DNA of 41,926 bases from Flavobacteriales bacterium (GTDB lineage Bacteria > Bacteroidota > Bacteroidia > Flavobacteriales_D > Parvicellaceae), in assembly GCA_018401455.1 (NCBI GenBank), contig JAGYKU010000023.1, positions 1 to 41,926 of the forward strand, given 5' to 3'. Both the position numbers and the translations under genes were made by a program. Below the pieces are notes generated by a model. It was not told the DNA's origin. It did not search any database and saw only the letters and a list, made by a program, of their open reading frames with translations. Positions 26,715-35,775 of this stretch are shown one piece after another; within the stretch, counting starts at the first letter, position 1; the number at the start of each line of letters is the position of its first letter.

Positions 26715-29102
26715 ATGAAAAGATCAATCAAAAAAGTGGCTGTCTTAGGTTCTGGAGTTATGGGTTCCAGAATTGCGTGTCATTTTGCAAATGTAGGTTG
26801 TGAAGTTTTGCTTTTGGATATTGTGCCAAAAGAAGCTGAAGAATCGAAAGACAAAAAAGCAAGAAACAAATTAGTGGATGATGCACTCAATTTTGCTTTA
26901 AAATCAAACCCATCTCCTATTTACAGCAAAAAGTTTGTTTCTAGAATTTCAACAGGAAATATGACTGACGACATGTCCAAAATTGCAGATGCAGATTGGA
27001 TTATCGAAGTGGTTGTAGAAAGATTAGACATCAAGCAAATTGTGTTTAACAATGTGGAGAAATACAGAAAACCGGGTTCTCTAATTACTTCTAATACTTC
27101 TGGTATTCCTATTCATATGATGCTAGAAGGTAGAAGTGAAGATTTCCAAAAGAATTTTGCAGGTTCGCATTTCTTTAATCCTCCAAGATATTTGAAACTA
27201 CTAGAAGTAATTCCAACACCAAAAACAGATGCAAGTGTCGTTGAGTTCCTTATGGATTATGGTTCTAGAGTTTTAGGAAAAACAACAGTTTTATGTAAAG
27301 ATACTCCTGCATTTATTGCCAACAGAGTGGGTGTATATGCTATTCAAGATTTATTTCACACAGTAGCCAAAATGGGACTGACTGTTGAAGAAATAGACAA
27401 ACTTACTGGACCAGCAATGGGAAGACCTAAATCTGCAACTTTTAGAACTTGTGATGTGGTAGGATTAGATACTTTAGTTCACGTTGCAAACGGAGTAAAA
27501 GACAATTGTCCGAATGACGAAAGAAGAGAAGTTTTTGAAATTCCATCTTTTGTTTCCAAAATGGTTGAAAACAAATGGCTAGGTTCTAAAACTGGACAAG
27601 GTTTTTACAAAAAAGTGAAAAACGCTGATGGAAAATCAGAAATTTTAGTTTTAGATTTAAATACTTTAGAATACAGATCTCAAGAAAGAGTGAAATTCGC
27701 AACGCTTGAAGCGGCAAAACAAGAAAGTGATTTAGGCAAAAGAACTAAAATACTTTTCAGTGGAAAAGACAAAGCGGGTGATTTCTACAGAAGTGTATTC
27801 ACAGGTGTTTTCCAATATGTTACCAATAGAATTCCAGAAATTTCTGATGAATTATACAAAATTGACGATGCGCTAAAAGCTGGTTTTGGATGGGAAATGG
27901 GACCTTTCGAAACTTGGGATGCTATCGGTTTTGAAAAAGTAATTGCAAAAATGGAAGAGTTAGGCAAAAAACCAGCTCAGTTCATTTACGATATGCAAGC
28001 AAAAGGAATTACTTCTTTTTATAAAATAGAGAATGGAAATAGATTATATTACGATATCAACGAACAAACTTATAAAGTAATTCCTGGTACCGAAGAATTG
28101 ATTTCATTGGCTACTTTAAGAGAAACTAATACCGTATGGCACAATTCAGATGTTCACATCATTCACCTTGGTGATGGTATTTTGAATGTAGAATTCCATA
28201 CCAAAATGAATACTATTGGTGGAGGCGTTTTAGAAGGTATTAATAAAGCCATCGATTTGGCAGAAAAAGAACCACAATATAAAGGTGTAGTAATTTCTAA
28301 TGAAGGTGAAAACTTCTCTGCTGGTGCAAATGTCGGAATGATATTTATGATGGCAGTAGAACAAGAATATGATGAATTGGATTTTGCAATTAGAGCATTC
28401 CAAAACACAATGATGCGTTTGCGTTATTCATCAATTCCTGTAATTGTTGCTCCTCACAACTTAGCCCTTGGTGGAGGTTGTGAAATGTGTTTGCACGCAG
28501 ACAAAGTAATTGCTCATGCCGAAACTTACACTGGATTGGTAGAATTCGGTGTTGGATTGATTCCTGGTGGTGGTGGAACCAAAGAGTTTGCCCTCAGAAA
28601 CCATGACGACTTGAAAGAAGGTGATATGAGAATCAACAACTTAAGAAATAGATTCTTAACTGTTGGTCAAGCAAAAGTAGGAACTTCAGCGTATGAAGCA
28701 TTTGAATTGGGTTACTACAGAGAAGGAATCGATGAAGTGATTGTTTCGAGAGCACATCAATTGGCGTATGCAAAACAAGTTTGCTTGAATATGGCGAATA
28801 AAGGATACCAACAACCCGCAAAACGAAAAGATATCGTTGTCTATGGAAATGAAGGTTTGGGAATTGTATATGTAGGCGCACATTCTATGTGGAGTGGAAA
28901 ATACATTTCTGAACACGATAAACTCATCTCCGAAAAACTAGGATATGTATTGTGTGGAGGAGATTTATCTCAACCTACAGAAGTTTCAGAGCAGTATCTT
29001 TTAGATTTAGAAAGAAGAGCCTTCTTAGAACTTTGTGCTGAGAAGAAAACCCTAGAAAGAATCCAGAGTATATTGCAGACGGGGAAGATTTTGAGGAATT
29101 GA
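26715..29102 (+). CDS. 3-hydroxyacyl-CoA dehydrogenase / enoyl-CoA hydratase fusion (FadN/FadB-type)
   Basis: The 795-residue enzyme carries two consecutive steps of fatty-acid beta-oxidation. The dehydrogenase comes first: NAD-binding GSGVMGSRIACHFA at residues 11-24, WIIEVVVERLDIK, TSNTSGIPI, the catalytic GSHFFNPPRYLKLLE and CKDTPAFIANRVG. The crotonase/hydratase half follows (about 470-690), with SNEGENFSAGANVGMIF and the oxyanion-hole/catalytic block LALGGGCEMCLHADK...YTGLVEFGVGLIPGGGGTKE. This order (dehydrogenase then hydratase) is that of B. subtilis FadN, opposite to E. coli FadB. It is 16 nt downstream of the MarR gene and in frame throughout. Confidence 0.95.
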   Translation: MKRSIKKVAVLGSGVMGSRIACHFANVGCEVLLLDIVPKEAEESKDKKARNKLVDDALNFALKSNPSPIYSKKFVSRISTGNMTDDMSKIADADWIIEVVVERLDIKQIVFNNVEKYRKPGSLITSNTSGIPIHMMLEGRSEDFQKNFAGSHFFNPPRYLKLLEVIPTPKTDASVVEFLMDYGSRVLGKTTVLCKDTPAFIANRVGVYAIQDLFHTVAKMGLTVEEIDKLTGPAMGRPKSATFRTCDVVGLDTLVHVANGVKDNCPNDERREVFEIPSFVSKMVENKWLGSKTGQGFYKKVKNADGKSEILVLDLNTLEYRSQERVKFATLEAAKQESDLGKRTKILFSGKDKAGDFYRSVFTGVFQYVTNRIPEISDELYKIDDALKAGFGWEMGPFETWDAIGFEKVIAKMEELGKKPAQFIYDMQAKGITSFYKIENGNRLYYDINEQTYKVIPGTEELISLATLRETNTVWHNSDVHIIHLGDGILNVEFHTKMNTIGGGVLEGINKAIDLAEKEPQYKGVVISNEGENFSAGANVGMIFMMAVEQEYDELDFAIRAFQNTMMRLRYSSIPVIVAPHNLALGGGCEMCLHADKVIAHAETYTGLVEFGVGLIPGGGGTKEFALRNHDDLKEGDMRINNLRNRFLTVGQAKVGTSAYEAFELGYYREGIDEVIVSRAHQLAYAKQVCLNMANKGYQQPAKRKDIVVYGNEGLGIVYVGAHSMWSGKYISEHDKLISEKLGYVLCGGDLSQPTEVSEQYLLDLERRAFLELCAEKKTLERIQSILQTGKILRN

Positions 29103-29106
29103 TTTT

Positions 29107-29150
29107 TCAGACTTGAAGACTTCAAGATTTTAAGACAAAAGACTCAAGGC
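29107..29150. repeat. Short-word repeat, left arm flanking a four-helix gene
   Basis: A run built from GACTTGAAGACTTCAAG and TTTTAAGACAAAAGACTC. Its AAGACAAAAGA (29132-29142) is exactly inverted at 29560-29570 on the other side of the four-helix gene. The same 11-mer occurs at 8739-8749 in the tandem array. Confidence 0.62.
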
Positions 29151-29203
29151 TTAAATAAAGAAAAAGGTTATAAAATTTATAATAGAAATTAAAATAGTTT
29201 AAA

Positions 29204-29541
29204 ATGAAACACAACTTTAGAGAATATATGGAAATTTTGTCAATTCAATTGGTTACAGAATTATATTTATTGGCTTCTCAATTGCCATCTGAAGAAAAAT
29301 TTGGTTTAAAGTCAGATGCCGTTCAGCTGTTTCAATTTCTTCAAATATAGCAGAAGGAAGTGGTCGAACAACTAATAAAGATTTTAGTAGATTTTTAGAT
29401 ATTAGTTTGGCTTCATCTTATGAATTAGAAACTCAATTAATCATTTCTGCTAACCTTTTTGAAATAGAAGTTCAAAGTTTTATAGATAAAATAAATGAAT
29501 TACAAAAAATGATTGGAGGTTTTAAAAGAACATTAGAGTAG
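29204..29541 (+). pseudogene. S23/IVS-type four-helix bundle protein, frameshifted (copy 1)
   Basis: The frame opens MKHNFREYMEI and breaks, but the other frames supply the family signature: YLLASQLPSEEKFGLKS, then SAVSISSNIAEGSGRTTNKD and FSRFLDISLASSYELETQLI, ending GGFKRTLE. This is the four-helix bundle family first found as the ORF in 23S rRNA intervening sequences, related to the Avd protein of diversity-generating retroelements. Two or more indels are needed. It lies between the FadB-like and thiolase genes of the beta-oxidation operon, on the same strand, framed by inverted AAGACAAAAGA words. Whether the breaks are real or sequencing errors is unclear. Confidence 0.78.
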
Positions 29542-29545
29542 GATT

Positions 29546-29585
29546 TTTTGGTCTTAATATCTTTTGTCTTTTAGTCTTTAATCTA
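29546..29585. repeat. Short-word repeat, right arm flanking four-helix copy 1
   Basis: GGTCTTAATATCTTTTGTCT and TTTAGTCTTTAATC are, on the opposite strand, built from the same AAGAC/AAAAGA words as the left arm at 29107-29150. This gives an inverted arrangement around the gene. Confidence 0.6.
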
Positions 29586-29602
29586 AAATAAAAAAAATAA
29601 AA

Positions 29603-30778
29603 ATGAAAACAGCGTATATAGTAGCAGGATACAGATCAGCGGTGGGAAAAGCACCAAGAGGTTTGTTCAAATTTAAGAGACCTGATGAATTAGCAGCAGA
29701 AGTAATTCAAGGTTTACTTGCAGATTTTCCACAGTTGGATCACAATAGAATTGATGATATCATTGTAGGAAATGCAACTCCAGAAGCGGAGCAAGGTCTA
29801 AACATTGGTAGAATGATTTCTCTAATGGGACTTAATACTGATAAAGTTCCTGGAATGACAGTAAATAGATACTGTTCTTCGGGAATACAAACGATTGCAT
29901 TGGCAGCAGCACAAATTTCTTCGGGAATGTCGCATTGCATTATTGCAGGTGGTGTAGAAACAATGTCGCCTATTCCTTTTGGTGGATGGAGAATTGTTCC
30001 TAATGCAAAAGTTGCCAAAGAAAATCCAGATTGGTATTGGGGAATGGGACTTACTGCAGAAGCAGTTGCCAACCAATATAAAGTTTCGAGAGAGGATCAA
30101 GATATTTTTGCAGCTAACTCTCAAAACAAAGCTATTGATGCCATCAAAGCAGGAAGATTCAAAGATGATATCATTCCAATTACTGTGAATGAAGTCTATT
30201 TAGATGAAAACGAAAAAAGACAAGAACGTTCTTATGTAGTGGACACTGATGAAGGACCAAGAGCTTCTACTGTGGAAGGTTTGGCAAAATTAAGACCTGT
30301 ATTTGCTGCAGACGGAACTGTAACAGCAGGAAATTCTTCTCAAACATCTGACGGTGCTGCTTTTGTTATGGTGATGAGCGAAGAGATGGTAAAAGAACTC
30401 AATGTTACTCCTATCGCAAGAATGGTTGGCTATTCAGTAGTAGGATTAGAACCAAGAATTATGGGAATGGGACCTTTATTAGCAATTCCAGATGTTTTGA
30501 AAAAAGCAGGTATGAATCTCAATCAAATCGACCAATTTGAAATCAACGAGGCGTTTGCTTCTCAAGCGGTGGCTTGTGTTAGAGAATTGGGAATTGATAA
30601 TGATAAAGTAAATGTAAACGGAGGCGCAATTGCTTTAGGTCACCCACTAGGTTGTACAGGTGCTAAACTTTCCGTGCAATTATTCAATGAAATGAAACGT
30701 AGAAATCAAAAATACGGAATTGTTTCGATGTGTGTAGGAACAGGACAAGGTGCAGCGGGGATTTATGAGATTTTGTAG
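29603..30778 (+). CDS. fadA: Acetyl-CoA acyltransferase (3-ketoacyl-CoA thiolase)
   Basis: This 391-residue thiolase cleaves 3-ketoacyl-CoA with CoA, the last step of beta-oxidation. The acylated cysteine lies in VNRYCSSGIQTIALAA (C about 90), the histidine in NVNGGAIALGHPLGCTGAK, and the second catalytic cysteine in SMCVGTGQGAAG near the C-terminus. NEAFASQAVA completes the active site. It is complete and in frame. Within the operon it follows the FadB-like fusion, from which it is separated by a broken four-helix gene. The gene symbol reflects function rather than strict orthology; FadI-type naming would also be defensible. Confidence 0.95.
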   Translation: MKTAYIVAGYRSAVGKAPRGLFKFKRPDELAAEVIQGLLADFPQLDHNRIDDIIVGNATPEAEQGLNIGRMISLMGLNTDKVPGMTVNRYCSSGIQTIALAAAQISSGMSHCIIAGGVETMSPIPFGGWRIVPNAKVAKENPDWYWGMGLTAEAVANQYKVSREDQDIFAANSQNKAIDAIKAGRFKDDIIPITVNEVYLDENEKRQERSYVVDTDEGPRASTVEGLAKLRPVFAADGTVTAGNSSQTSDGAAFVMVMSEEMVKELNVTPIARMVGYSVVGLEPRIMGMGPLLAIPDVLKKAGMNLNQIDQFEINEAFASQAVACVRELGIDNDKVNVNGGAIALGHPLGCTGAKLSVQLFNEMKRRNQKYGIVSMCVGTGQGAAGIYEIL

Positions 30779-30782
30779 GTTT

Positions 30783-30840
30783 TTAGACGATTTTACGACT
30801 TAACGATATACGATTTTACGACTTACGATTTAACTTGATA
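30783..30840. repeat. Short-word repeat (ACGATTTTACGACTT), left arm flanking four-helix copy 2
   Basis: Variants of TTACGACTTAACGATA and ACGATTTTACGACTTACG alternate over 58 bp after the thiolase stop. Positions 30810-30831 are inverted, with 19 of 22 identical, at 31239-31260 beyond the four-helix gene. Confidence 0.65.
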
Positions 30841-30866
30841 GGATTAAAAAGAAAAAGAATTAAAAA

Positions 30867-31212
30867 ATGCATAATTTTAGAGAATTGAAAATTTGGCAAG
30901 AAGGAATAAAATTAGCTGTTGAAATAAATCAACTTTGTAATGATTTTCCTGATTACGAAAGATATGGATTGTCTTCACAAATGAGAAGATGCTCCGTTTC
31001 AATTCCTCAAATATTTTGCAGTTGTTCAAACATCTGAGAAAGAATTAATCTGTTTTTTAAGAATTGCTCTGGATCAAATTAAATTAGAAACTCAATTAAT
31101 TATTGCAAAAGAATTAAAATATATAGAATCTGACCATTCTATTTTTGATTTTAATAATAAAGTACAAAGAATGATTTGGAATTTTATAACCAAAATTAAT
31201 CAAGAGAAATAA
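30867..31212 (+). pseudogene. S23/IVS-type four-helix bundle protein, frameshifted (copy 2)
   Basis: The start MHNFRELKIWQEGIKLAVEI and YERYGLSSQMRRCSVSIP are characteristic of the family. The central SNIAEG segment is damaged (read as IFCSCSNI and a stop). After a frame change the second half reads EKELICFLRIALDQIKLETQ and ends WNFITKINQEK. It is only distantly similar to copy 1 at 29204, so this is not a recent duplication of that gene. It sits between thiolase and acyl-CoA dehydrogenase, on the operon strand, framed by inverted ACGATTT/AAATCGT words. A single short damaged patch could be one or two base errors. Confidence 0.76.
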
Positions 31213-31228
31213 TTTGAAAATATTTGAC

Positions 31229-31268
31229 AAGGACTGTAAAATCGTTTGTCGTGAAATCGTTAAACTAT
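31229..31268. repeat. Short-word repeat, right arm flanking four-helix copy 2
   Basis: TGTAAAATCGTTTGTCGTGA and AAATCGTTAAAC are the inverted counterpart of the array at 30783-30840. Confidence 0.6.
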
Positions 31269-31315
31269 TAAAAATGATTCGTGGATTTATAAGTAAACTT
31301 AAAACAATATTTGAT

Positions 31316-31356
31316 GTAAGAACTAGTCTAGTATCTAGAGTCTAGTATCAGCATCT
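31316..31356. repeat. Short-word repeat (CTAGTATCTAGAG type) before the acyl-CoA dehydrogenase
   Basis: AACTAGTCTAGTATCTAGAG followed by TCTAGTATCAGCATCT repeats the word TCTAGTAT. It is another member of the class of short-word arrays found at several gene boundaries here. No partner array was seen. Confidence 0.5.
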
Positions 31357-31374
31357 AAATTAAATAAATAAAAA

Positions 31375-33167
31375 ATGGAAACAACTAACGACAAAAACAG
31401 CAATCAAAGGTGGTGAATTATCATCAGAGAAACAGAGGCGCACGAAATTTTTACGCCTGAAGAATTTAACGAAGAGCAAAAAATGGTGGCTCAAATGTGT
31501 TTGGATTTCTTAAAAGCAGAAGTTCACCCTCATTTGGATGCTATAGATGCAATGAAAGATCCAGAATTAATGCCCAAATTGGTTGACAAAGCTGGTGAAC
31601 TAGGACTACTTGGACTTTCTGTTCCAGAGGAATTTGGAGGAATGTGGTGTTGACTTCAAAACTTCTCTTTAGCAACCGAGTTTTGGGTGGAGGTCACTCT
31701 TTTTCTGTAGCATATGGAGCACATACAGGAATTGGAACACACGATATTTTGAAATATGGAAACGAAGCACAAAAAGCAAAATATATTCCTAAATTAAATT
31801 TACTGGCGAATGGAAAGCATCTTACTGTCTTACTGAACCTTCTGCGGGATCTGATGCGAATAGCGGTAAAACTAAAGCAAAATTATCTGAAGATGGTAAA
31901 TCTTGGATTATCAATGGTCAAAAAATGTGGATTACCAATGCTGGTTTTGCTGATGTTTTGACTGTTTTTGCTAAAATAGATGATGATGAAAACTTAACAG
32001 CATTTATCGTTGAAGCTAACACTCCTGGAGTAACTATGAATGCCGAAGAGAAAAAAATGGGTATCAAAGGTTCATCTACAAGGCAAGTATTTTTCAATGA
32101 TGTAGTCATTCCAGTTGAAAACCAATTGTTCGAAAGAGGACAAGGTTTTAAGATTGCAGTAAACATTTTGAACATCGGACGTATCAAATTAGGTGCAGGT
32201 GTAATGGGAGGTGCTAAGAAGCGATTACACTTTCTGTAAAATATGCTAATGAAAGAGAGCAATTCACAAGATCAATTTCTAAATACGGAGCAATTCGTCA
32301 TAAATTAGCTGAACAATGTATCAGAACATTTGCTACTGAATCTGCAACTTATAGAGCTGGACAAAACATTGATGATGCTATTCAAGCGTATATTGATGGT
32401 GGAATGGACAAAGGACAAGCAACATTGAAAGGAATTGAAGAATTTGCTCCTGAATGTGCTATACTTAAAGTTTATGGTTCAGACACATTGATTACGTTTG
32501 TAGATGAAGGTTCAAATTCACGGGAGGAATGGGATATTCGCCTGAGACTTTGATTGAAAGAGCATACAGAGATGCACGTATCAACAGAATTTTTGAAGGA
32601 ACAAACGAAATCAACAGAATGTTGACGGTAAGTATGATTCTAAGAAAAGCAATGAAAGGAGAATTAGACCTTATCGGACCTGCTATGGCTGTTGGAAAAG
32701 AACTGATGGGAATTCCAGATTTCGGAGCAGGAGATGACAAACTTGCTACAGAGAAAAAATACATTCAAAATTTCAAAAAAGCAATTTTAATGATTGCTGG
32801 TTCTGCAGCTCAAAAAATTGGAGACAAAATGGCGAAAGAACAAGAAATCGTAATGAATATTGCAGATATGATTACTTGGTTGTATGTTGGAGAATCTACA
32901 TTATTGAGAGTTGAAAAAATGGTTTCTATCAAAGGCGAAGCGGCTTGTCAAGAACAACTGGATATGATGAGAGTATTGCTTTATGACATGGCAGACAATA
33001 TGAACAAAGCAGGAAAAGATGCATTGAATGCCTTTACTGATGGTGATGAATTGAGAATGATGATGATGGGATTGAAACGTTTCACAAAACATGATGCTTT
33101 CAATGCTAAAGAAGCAAGACAAAGAATTGCTATTAAATTAATCGACAAGAACGAATATTGTTACTAA
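31375..33167 (+). pseudogene. Acyl-CoA dehydrogenase of the beta-oxidation operon, multiple frameshifts
   Basis: Pieced together over several frames this is a full-length acyl-CoA dehydrogenase of about 597 residues, the long form usual next to thiolase in Flavobacteriia. Readable blocks are ETEAHEIFTPEEFNEEQKMV, LGLLGLSVPEEFGG, a substrate/FAD region with WKASYCLTEPSAGSDANSGK, IINGQKMWITNAGFADVLTV, GVMGGAKKAITLSVKYANER and GGMGYSPETLIERAYRDARI with NRIFEGTNEINR. Single-base breaks occur near 31395, 31425, 31645, 31810, 31850, 32215 and 32512. The last 212 codons (32529 onward) are open. The density of breaks with otherwise conserved protein suggests base-call errors rather than decay. Confidence 0.85.
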
Positions 33168-33225
33168 AATCGATGTTACGATGTAATGACATACGATTTA
33201 CGATTATACGACCTTATAGATAGGT
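33168..33225. repeat. Short-word repeat (TACGATTTACGATTATACG type) after the acyl-CoA dehydrogenase
   Basis: ATGTTACGATGTAATGACAT, then ACGATTTACGATTATACGAC, uses the same ACGATTT word as the arrays around four-helix copy 2, but no four-helix gene is present here. The rest of the 181-nt gap contains a weak AAGCAA/TTGCTT hairpin (33271-33289) and no gene. Confidence 0.5.
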
Positions 33226-33348
33226 AACTATAAACGTCCTAAGAAGGGTCAAAGAATGATATAGCAAAAAAAGCAATTTTATTTTGCTTATTCAATGTAT
33301 CTTATAAAGATAGTAACCACTGTCTAGGATTTACTAGAAAGTTCCCCC

Positions 33349-35118
33349 CTACTCTTTCCCTTCCAACTGGTATTCGTATAATTTTCTGTAAGCGCCATCT
33401 TCGAGGAGGATGAGTTCGTTGTGGCTGCCCACTTCGATGATTTCGCCTTTTTCGAGTACGATGATTTTGTCGGCATTTCTGATGGTGGAAAGTCTGTGCG
33501 CAATCACAATGGAGGTTCTGCCTTTGGTCAATTTCTCTATGGCATTCTGTATCAGCAATTCGCTTTCGGTGTCGATAGAAGAAGTGGCTTCGTCCAAAAT
33601 TAAGATTTTAGGTTGATACACATAGGCTCTGATAAAAGCAATCAACTGTCTTTGCCCTACAGAAAGTAAACCGCCTCTTTCTTTTACGTTGAAATCATAA
33701 CCGTTGGGCAAATTGGAAATAAAATCGTGTGCGCCTACTAATTTAGCGGCAGCAATTACTTCTTCTTTGGTAATTTCATCATTTCCGAGTGTAATGTTGT
33801 TGTAAATGGAATCGCTGTACAAAAAGACGTCTTGCAAAACTACCGCAATATTCTGTCTTAACGTTTTAAGTTCAATGTCACTCAAATCCACACCATCAAT
33901 GGTAATCGAACCTTTTTGGTATTCATAAAATCTTCCCAATAAATTGATGATGGAAGTTTTTCCAGCACCTGTAGCGCCAATAAAAGCAACCGTTTCTCCT
34001 TCATTTACAGTGAAATTCAGGTTTTTTAGTACATAATTGGGTGCTTCATAAGCAAAAGAAACCTCTTTAAAATCAATTTTTCCATCAAAACTCAAATCTG
34101 TTGCAGTTCCCTTATTTTCTATCACTTCGTCTGTATCCAAAATCTTAAAAACCCTTTCGGAACCTACCATTCCCATTTGTAAAGTGTTGAATCTATCCGC
34201 CAACATTCTAATGGGTCTGTACAACATATTGATATACAAAATAAAAGCAGTCATATCTCCTGCCAATTTTCCGAAAGAAACACCAGGTTTGTTTACTTGT
34301 AAAAGGATGTAAACTACCAAAAGACCCAAGGATAAAGCACTCAATATTTCCACTACAGGAAAGAAAATAGAATACGCCCAAATACTTCTGATATTGGCTT
34401 TTTTGTGTCTTTCGTTGATTTCGGCAAACGCTTTAGCCTCTCTTTCTTCTCTTCCAAATACTTTCACCAAAGCCATTCCAGTAATTCTTTCTTGCACAAA
34501 AGTATTGAGCGAAGACACACTTGTTCTAACATCCTGAAAAGATTTTTTGATTGCTTTTTTGAAAATGTTGGTAGCTATAAGGAGAATTGGAATCGGAATC
34601 AACACAAAAAGCGTCAATTGCCAATTGGTCCAAAACATAAAAGCCAAAACACCTATCAATTTGAGAATGTCACCAATAATAGAAATGAGCCCTTGAGAAA
34701 AGATTTGAGAAATAGTTTCCATATCACTCACGGCTCTTGTCACCAGCATTCCGATAGGATTTTTATCAAAAAACTTAAGTCTGAGTTTGGTAATGTGCGC
34801 AAATAACTCCACGCGCAAATCTTTAATTACATATTGCCCCAAAATATTTGCTAAGTACGCATCAAAAAACTGTAAAATTGTTTCGAAAATCAAGGCAACA
34901 AAAACGATGATTGCAAAAAGTGTAAGACCGGGAATATCGCTATTTACGATAAAATCTGTCACCATTCTTTTGATGAGTTCCACTCGCAATGGACTCAAAA
35001 CAGAAAGAATAAGTGTGCAAACTAGCGCACCATATAATATTTTTCGATAAGGTTTGGTGTAAGAAAAAACTCTTTTAAATAGCTTTCCATCCCATGCTTT
35101 GCCTTGCACTTTACTCAT
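33349..35118 (-). CDS. MsbA-like ABC exporter, fused permease and ATPase
   Basis: The 589-residue protein has six membrane helices in the first ~330 residues (e.g. ILYGALVCTLILSVLSPLRV, LKLIGVLAFMFWTNWQLTLF) and a C-terminal ATPase. ATPase motifs are Walker A FIGATGAGKTSIINLLGRFY, Q-loop VLQDVFLYSDS, signature LLSVGQRQL (SVGQ in place of SGGQ, common in this subgroup), Walker B ILILDEATSSIDTESE and the switch IAHRLSTI. It probably exports lipid or drug substrates as a homodimer. The start is ATG 35118; three upstream codons beginning with TTG overlap the -7 box. It is related to, but distinct from, the shattered exporter at 10-11.8 kb. msbA orthology is not proven. Confidence 0.92.
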   Translation of the reverse strand: MSKVQGKAWDGKLFKRVFSYTKPYRKILYGALVCTLILSVLSPLRVELIKRMVTDFIVNSDIPGLTLFAIIVFVALIFETILQFFDAYLANILGQYVIKDLRVELFAHITKLRLKFFDKNPIGMLVTRAVSDMETISQIFSQGLISIIGDILKLIGVLAFMFWTNWQLTLFVLIPIPILLIATNIFKKAIKKSFQDVRTSVSSLNTFVQERITGMALVKVFGREEREAKAFAEINERHKKANIRSIWAYSIFFPVVEILSALSLGLLVVYILLQVNKPGVSFGKLAGDMTAFILYINMLYRPIRMLADRFNTLQMGMVGSERVFKILDTDEVIENKGTATDLSFDGKIDFKEVSFAYEAPNYVLKNLNFTVNEGETVAFIGATGAGKTSIINLLGRFYEYQKGSITIDGVDLSDIELKTLRQNIAVVLQDVFLYSDSIYNNITLGNDEITKEEVIAAAKLVGAHDFISNLPNGYDFNVKERGGLLSVGQRQLIAFIRAYVYQPKILILDEATSSIDTESELLIQNAIEKLTKGRTSIVIAHRLSTIRNADKIIVLEKGEIIEVGSHNELILLEDGAYRKLYEYQLEGKE

Positions 35119-35124
35119 AGTCGG

Positions 35125-35132
35125 CAAAGATA
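35125..35132 (-). promoter_or_regulatory. -7 box of the ABC exporter gene
   Basis: TATCTTTG on the minus strand ends 6 nt before the ATG at 35118, implying an almost leaderless transcript. A TTG at 35148-35150 is 15 nt upstream, slightly short for a -33 box. Confidence 0.5.
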
Positions 35133-35177
35133 ATAATTAGAATAAGACAAGAGTAATTATGGGGGATGTTTGATTTA

Positions 35178-35216
35178 GAAGTAATACGTATTACGTCATA
35201 CATAATACGTTAAATT
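35178..35216. repeat. Short-word palindromic array (AATACGTATTACGT type)
   Basis: GTAATACGTATTACGTCATA followed by CATAATACGTT repeats the palindrome AATACGTATT and resembles the array at 15296-15335. It lies between the lipoprotein stop and the ABC exporter promoter. Confidence 0.52.
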
Positions 35217-35218
35217 CT

Positions 35219-35692
35219 TTATGGCTTTGTGGTATTGGGATCGATGTATTCTCCTCTTGAAATTCTCATCACGGTTGGAACTACTCCTATATTGAAGAAT
35301 TCGATATCATTATCATCCGAAGTCAATAAAAAGGCATCTCCTTTTACCTGTTCGATCAAAAATGTTCCGTTGATGAATTTATCAATTACAAATGTCACAC
35401 TGTCTTTGTGGGGCATATCCCAATAACCTGTTCTGAAATAATACAAAGTATCATTAGTATAATATTCTCCTCTTAATAAACCATTGTCCAACATATAAAC
35501 TATATATTGTCCTTTTCCTGAAACATAGTCAGGTAACACACCTTCCATGAGATTGGTATTTCCTCCACTTACTTCAAAAGCATTGACATACCATTTACCT
35601 TTCATGATTAAATTTTGGTTAAACTTGTAGCAACCAGTCAATAAGATGGTCAATGTAGCAACAGCTAAAAGCGGAAATTTGAATAACTTCAT
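35219..35692 (-). CDS. Predicted lipoprotein, possibly lipocalin-like
   Basis: The 157-residue protein begins with a lipoprotein signal peptide, MKLFKFPLLAVATLTILLTGC, lipobox cysteine at 21. It continues with MKGKWYVNAFEVSGG, YIVYMLDNGLLRGEYYTNDT and VTFVIDKFINGTFLIE, a run of alternating strands that opens with a GKWY motif as in lipocalin-like lipoproteins. No catalytic residues are evident. It is oriented like the ABC exporter but lies upstream of it, separated by a short-word repeat and a promoter, so it is probably a separate unit. The lipocalin call is a guess from the GKW motif and strand pattern. Confidence 0.72.
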   Translation of the reverse strand: MKLFKFPLLAVATLTILLTGCYKFNQNLIMKGKWYVNAFEVSGGNTNLMEGVLPDYVSGKGQYIVYMLDNGLLRGEYYTNDTLYYFRTGYWDMPHKDSVTFVIDKFINGTFLIEQVKGDAFLLTSDDNDIEFFNIGVVPTVMRISRGEYIDPNTTKP

Positions 35693-35775
35693 AGATTAAA
35701 AAAATTATTTATCGATTGTAAAGATATAAAAATAAACTTTTGTTTTACTTTTATGGTCTAAAAAGTAATCATCTT

